A stretch of 64,000 nucleotides of DNA, taken from positions 11,976 through 75,975 of the forward strand of contig JBLGAC010000016.1 in the NCBI GenBank assembly GCA_047610385.1, in the 5' to 3' direction. Under the pieces are notes generated by a model. The model saw only the letters and a list, made by a program, of their open reading frames with translations. It was not told where the DNA came from and searched no databases. Below are positions 60,567-64,000 of this stretch, one piece after another. The first letter of the stretch is position 1. Each line of letters starts with the position of its first letter. The position numbers were made by a program, and so were the translations under genes. The DNA is from JBOCEF01 sp047610385 (GTDB taxonomy: Bacteria; Pseudomonadota; Alphaproteobacteria; Rhodobacterales; Rhodobacteraceae).

Positions 60567-63296
60567 TTAGTCGTCAGGGATGGGGTTGGCCTCAGCCCCA
60601 TGCTGCGCCTCGGCCGCAATTTCGCACAGCGCCTGCAAGGTTATGGCGATGATTGGTGGCAGGCCGTCGATGGCGGCGCGGGCCGCGTCGCTGTCGTCGG
60701 CCTTGCATGCGGTCTCAGCGGCAAACAACGCTTCGTGCAGCCCGCGGGCGCCGACCAGCCCGGCGGTGCCGGCCAATTCGTGTATGGCGGTCTGGAGTTC
60801 AGCCAAGTCTGCCATCTGCGCCAGCATCGTTAATCGGCTGGCTCCTGCTTTGATTTCCGCGGCAGCGCGGCTCAGCAGCGTGGCGAGATCTTCGCTGGAG
60901 AAGGCCAAAGACAGCTCAGCAAGCACGTTGGACTCCATGATCGCGTCATCGAAATCGTCTTCATCGTCTTCAAATTCGTTCGGTGGGCCGTCTTTGGGCG
61001 CATTGGCGTCCGCGGCAGTCACGCCCAGATCCTTCAGTGCGGTCACCAAGGTGGCAAGTCGCAATGGCTTGGTCAGGCACCCGTCCATGCCCGCGGCGCG
61101 AAAACGCGCCTGTTCCTCAGGCAAGGCGTGGGCGGTCAGGCCGATGATCGGGCTTGCGGCTGATGGGCCGCCGCCTTCACGAATCGCAATCGTGGCGGCA
61201 ACGCCGTCCATGCCGGGCATCGAGATGTCCATCAGGATCAGGTCGTAGCGCCATGCCTCGGCGGCATCGACGCCGTGTTGGCCATTCTCGGCCAGCTCGA
61301 CCACATGGCCCTCACAGGTCAGCATCTCGCGCACCACAAAGCGGTTGGTTTCGTTGTCCTCAACCACCAGCACATGCAGCGACAGGGCGGGGCGGTCAGG
61401 CCGCGCGTCCAACGCCGCGGCGGAGGCGGCATCGTAGCGTGTCGGGCCATGGCCACCGGTGCGAAATTCCGGCGCCACCTCGGCGTCGGTGCGGGGCATC
61501 GTCAGCCGGACCCAGAACCGTGCGCCGCGGCCTGGCACGCTCTCGAGGCCGATTTCGCCACCAAGCGCGCCAACAATGCGTCGGCAGATCCCGAGGCCGA
61601 GCCCGGTGCCCGAGCTTGTGCGCTTGTATGATGCGTCGAGGGTCACAAAATCTTCGAAAATCTGATCCTGATGGTCGAGGGGCACGCCCTGGCCATTGTC
61701 GCGCACCGCAAATTCGATCATGGCGCTTTTGCCGGTGCTTTCGATGGTCTTGGCCTCCAGCGTCACGACGCCGCCATCGGTGAATTTCGCCGCGTTGCCC
61801 AGCAGGTTCAGCAGCACCTGTTCGATCCGGCGCGCATCGCCGATCAGCGCGCCTTCGGGCAGTTCGGCGTCGATGCGCAAGCGGTTGCCGCCCGCCTCGA
61901 TCAACGGACGGCTGACCAGCGCCAGCCGGTCCAGCATTGCTGCGGGCAGGAACGGTTCGGGATCGGGCGCGAAGCGGTCGGCCTCAATCCGTGCGATGTC
62001 CAGCACGTCGTTCACATGCCGCAAAAGGATCTCGCTCGACGCCACTGCGGTGCGCAGATACCGCGCTTGCACGGGGCTGAGCGCAGTGCGCGCCAACAGG
62101 TCTAGCGTGCCCAGAACGCCGTTCAGCGGTGTGCGCATTTCATGGCTCATGACCGCGATGAATTCTGATTTGGCGCGATCGGCGGCCATCGCTTCGTCGC
62201 GCGCACGCATCAAGGCGCGGTCGGCTTCGATGCGGTCAGAGATGTCGCGGATGAAGGCGGTGAAGATCGGGCCGTTTTCGCCGGGCGCTGCCGCAACCGA
62301 TATCTCCACCGGAGTTTCCACGCCGTCAGCGCGCAGCCCGCGTGTTTCTTGGCGCCCGGCACCGATCACGCGGCGTTCGCCGGTGGTCAAATACCGTTCC
62401 ATCCCGCGGTTGTGAAAGACGCGCAGGCTGGGCGGCACGATCAATTCGGCCATGATGCCGCCGATCGCCGTGGCGCGGGAATAGCCAAAGACCTGTTCCG
62501 CCGCATGGTTCCAGACCAAGATGCGGCCTCGCGCGTCTGACACCACGATGGCGTCCAGCGAGGCGTTGATTGCAGCGGCCAGACGCCCGCGGCTCTGGGC
62601 GCTTTCCTTGCCGCGTTCATTCGAGATGCGGATCTGTCGGCGCAACCCTGCCAGCGCCGCTGCGAGCGCAAGGATAAGGCAGAGCCCCGCGATTGCCGTG
62701 GTCTTGAGAAGGCTGGTGAATTCCTGCCTGCGGGCATCGGACATGGCGGCGAACACGCGCACCCCGACCACCGCCGCCTGACGCGCGTTTCCGCGCAGTT
62801 TGTGCACACCGGTCGTAAGCTGGTCCAGTGCGCCGGCCAGATGGGCGTCGTCGCCGTCAATCAAATCGGTGGCGTCCAGCAGATAGACACGCACCGCAGT
62901 CAGGCTTTGGTGGACCTCAGTGGTGCGGCGCAGCTCGCCGAAGGCACGGCCGGTGGACAGCACGTCTACCCTGCTCCAGAGGATGTCATAGCGGCGCCGC
63001 AGCTCGGCCAGCCGCGGCGCGATTGCGCCCGCATCACCGTTGTTGATCAGCAGATCCGCCCGCGCGCTTTCGATCACCGCCTCAAGCGCGATGGTGTCCA
63101 CCTCCAGCTGCAGCAGCGACCAGCGCACGTCGTCATGAGGCGCGGAGCGCATCTGCTCCAACTGGCCATTCAGTTCCACGGTCAGCAATGACAGCACCAC
63201 CGCGGCCATGAACAGGCCCATAGGCGCGATGGTGCGGTAGAGGGTGCGCTGAAGGCGCGACCACCGGCGACGCGGCGCTCTGATCTGTGCGGACAT
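60567..63296 (-). CDS. Hybrid sensor histidine kinase with receiver and HPt domains
   Basis: The 909-residue protein has two membrane helices (about 24-43 and 198-218) enclosing a 150-residue helical periplasmic sensor. A cytoplasmic PAS domain (240-350, SLDAIVVSDARGRILVWNHAAEQVFGY) and HisKA with H385 in SHEMRTPLN follow. The HATPase domain has NAAKFTDGG, DNGQGVP and GTGLGLGI boxes. A receiver domain has D690 in LILMDISMPGMDG, and a C-terminal HPt has H839 in AIHELAGTAGL. All phosphorelay residues are present, so it can pass phosphate inside one chain to an unlinked regulator. The gene downstream of the small molybdopterin-like one (20-bp gap) suggests one operon. Confidence 0.93.
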   Translation of the reverse strand: MSAQIRAPRRRWSRLQRTLYRTIAPMGLFMAAVVLSLLTVELNGQLEQMRSAPHDDVRWSLLQLEVDTIALEAVIESARADLLINNGDAGAIAPRLAELRRRYDILWSRVDVLSTGRAFGELRRTTEVHQSLTAVRVYLLDATDLIDGDDAHLAGALDQLTTGVHKLRGNARQAAVVGVRVFAAMSDARRQEFTSLLKTTAIAGLCLILALAAALAGLRRQIRISNERGKESAQSRGRLAAAINASLDAIVVSDARGRILVWNHAAEQVFGYSRATAIGGIMAELIVPPSLRVFHNRGMERYLTTGERRVIGAGRQETRGLRADGVETPVEISVAAAPGENGPIFTAFIRDISDRIEADRALMRARDEAMAADRAKSEFIAVMSHEMRTPLNGVLGTLDLLARTALSPVQARYLRTAVASSEILLRHVNDVLDIARIEADRFAPDPEPFLPAAMLDRLALVSRPLIEAGGNRLRIDAELPEGALIGDARRIEQVLLNLLGNAAKFTDGGVVTLEAKTIESTGKSAMIEFAVRDNGQGVPLDHQDQIFEDFVTLDASYKRTSSGTGLGLGICRRIVGALGGEIGLESVPGRGARFWVRLTMPRTDAEVAPEFRTGGHGPTRYDAASAAALDARPDRPALSLHVLVVEDNETNRFVVREMLTCEGHVVELAENGQHGVDAAEAWRYDLILMDISMPGMDGVAATIAIREGGGPSAASPIIGLTAHALPEEQARFRAAGMDGCLTKPLRLATLVTALKDLGVTAADANAPKDGPPNEFEDDEDDFDDAIMESNVLAELSLAFSSEDLATLLSRAAAEIKAGASRLTMLAQMADLAELQTAIHELAGTAGLVGARGLHEALFAAETACKADDSDAARAAIDGLPPIIAITLQALCEIAAEAQHGAEANPIPDD

Positions 63297-63316
63297 GGCG
63301 GATCAACCTTCGCGAT

Positions 63317-63820
63317 TCAGTCCTGCACTTCGATGCGCACAAGCTGCCAGACGCTGCGGCCGTAGATGGTTTCCGTGCGGAATCGTTGTTCGGAATCGTA
63401 AGGATAGATGATCCATAACGGGCCTTTTTCGCGCACTGACATGGGCTTCCCGTCCATCTCATAGGCGATGATCGGGCCGTCGGGGGCCGCGTCAGTCATC
63501 GGGATTTCCATGGCGTAGTCATTGAGGGCAACGGCGCGCAGCTTCGCGCCCTTTGCATCGACTGTGGTCATCAGATCGTGCAACCGCACGCCTGCGAACC
63601 GGATCTGTCCGGCGGTCCAAACCGTTGAGGTGACGATTTCGGTCCGCGGCATGTCGGTCAGTTCGGACATTTCAAAGGTCATCGGTGGGCCTGATCCAAT
63701 GATCACGGTCAAGGCCACATCCTTGGCGGTGGCGGGCATTGGCACCGCGCACAGCGCCGCCAAGATCAACGCCACAGCCCGCAGCCGCAGCAGAAAGGGG
63801 GTTTTGCGAAGGAGGGTCAT
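63317..63820 (-). CDS. Small exported protein with molybdopterin-binding-domain similarity
   Basis: A 167-residue secreted protein. The signal peptide (FLLRLRAVALILAALCAVPMPATA) is followed by a short sulfite-oxidase-like fold. Its parts are FEMSELTDMPRTEIVTSTVWTAGQIRFAGVRLHDLM, then AVALNDYAMEIPMTD, IIAYEMDGKPMSVREKGPLWIIYPYD and SVWQLVRIEV. The region matches the oxidoreductase molybdopterin-binding family, but the Cys that binds molybdenum in full-length enzymes is absent. Catalysis is therefore doubtful and a ligand-sensing role more likely. The ATG at 63820 has AGGA five bases upstream. It precedes the hybrid kinase by 20 bp on the same strand. Confidence 0.82.
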   Translation of the reverse strand: MTLLRKTPFLLRLRAVALILAALCAVPMPATAKDVALTVIIGSGPPMTFEMSELTDMPRTEIVTSTVWTAGQIRFAGVRLHDLMTTVDAKGAKLRAVALNDYAMEIPMTDAAPDGPIIAYEMDGKPMSVREKGPLWIIYPYDSEQRFRTETIYGRSVWQLVRIEVQD

Positions 63821-63939
63821 TGAAATCCTCATGGTTGGGGCGCGGCACCTGATTGGGGCCGACTTCACGCGACAATGCGGCGTTGAGATGAACAAAGCGT
63901 CAAGCATACCGGGCCTTGCCGCAGCCTTTAAAACGCAAA

Positions 63940-63973
63940 CGGCCGCGCGGCCCGGCTCCCCGCCGCGCGGCCG
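63940..63973. repeat. GC-rich inverted repeat at the right edge
   Basis: cggccgcgcggc and gccgcgcggccg are perfect 12-base arms with a ten-base spacer, about 120 bp upstream of the small secreted protein gene. It could end a transcript arriving from outside the window. Confidence 0.5.
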
Positions 63974-64000
63974 CGGCCCCGGCGGGCGGCGCAGGTCAGC

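Overview
The window looks like a chromosomal segment of a GC-rich alphaproteobacterium, most likely Rhodobacteraceae (Roseobacter/Rhodobacter group). The evidence is gene content and order: sciP next to ctrA, an NDUFS4-type complex I accessory subunit, argH-lptM followed by lysA and a TIGR02302 (DUF4175) gene, a zinc-ribbon gene divergent from ftsE-ftsX-plsC, and tig-clpP-clpX-lon. It is mostly core genome. No integrase, IS element, prophage or CRISPR array was seen, and there is one tRNA (Leu, anticodon UAG).

Layout. 1-2.8 kb: a decaying pair, a subtilase lacking its Asp and His motifs facing an animal-type heme peroxidase split by an in-frame amber codon. 3-8.7 kb: uvrB, the complex I subunit, mnmA, sciP and ctrA. 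9.2-14.5 kb: a complete dipeptide/oligopeptide-type ABC importer (binding protein, two permeases, fused double ATPase). 14.5-28 kb: a Popeye-domain-like pseudogene, delta-class carbonic anhydrase, Mrp/ApbC, exonuclease III, RecQ, 3-hydroxybutyryl-CoA dehydrogenase, YceI plus cytochrome b561, a LuxR-type HTH/alpha-beta hydrolase fusion, a TlpA-like thioredoxin, argH-lptM and cysH. 28-36.4 kb: lysA, the DUF4175 protein, the zinc-ribbon protein, ftsE-ftsX-plsC. 36.6-49 kb: TPR-methyltransferase, a large unrecognised exported protein, pepN, glcB-glcG, a DUF465 protein, a C26 glutamine amidotransferase, an AT-rich PIN-domain gene, glnB-glnA. 49-64 kb: NAD(P)HX repair enzyme, tRNA-Leu, tig, clpP, clpX, lon, mtnA, kynU, a 2-hydroxyacid dehydrogenase remnant, and a hybrid sensor kinase with a small secreted molybdopterin-domain-like protein.

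How parts work together. SciP and CtrA are antagonistic partners in CtrA-dependent transcription. GlnB and GlnA form the nitrogen-assimilation pair, with a sigma-54-like site upstream. Trigger factor, ClpP, ClpX and Lon are the protein folding and turnover set. FtsE-FtsX-PlsC joins cell-envelope remodelling to phospholipid synthesis. The kinase and the secreted protein at the right end may be a sensory pair.

The less ordinary signals are a GC-rich palindromic repeat found in three intergenic regions, two independent 18-bp in-frame tandem duplications, a 14-bp triple repeat at the recQ start, four decaying loci (subtilase, peroxidase, Popeye-like, hydroxyacid dehydrogenase), the HTH-hydrolase fusion, and the kinase/molybdopterin-like pair. 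None is clearly a new defence or mobile system.
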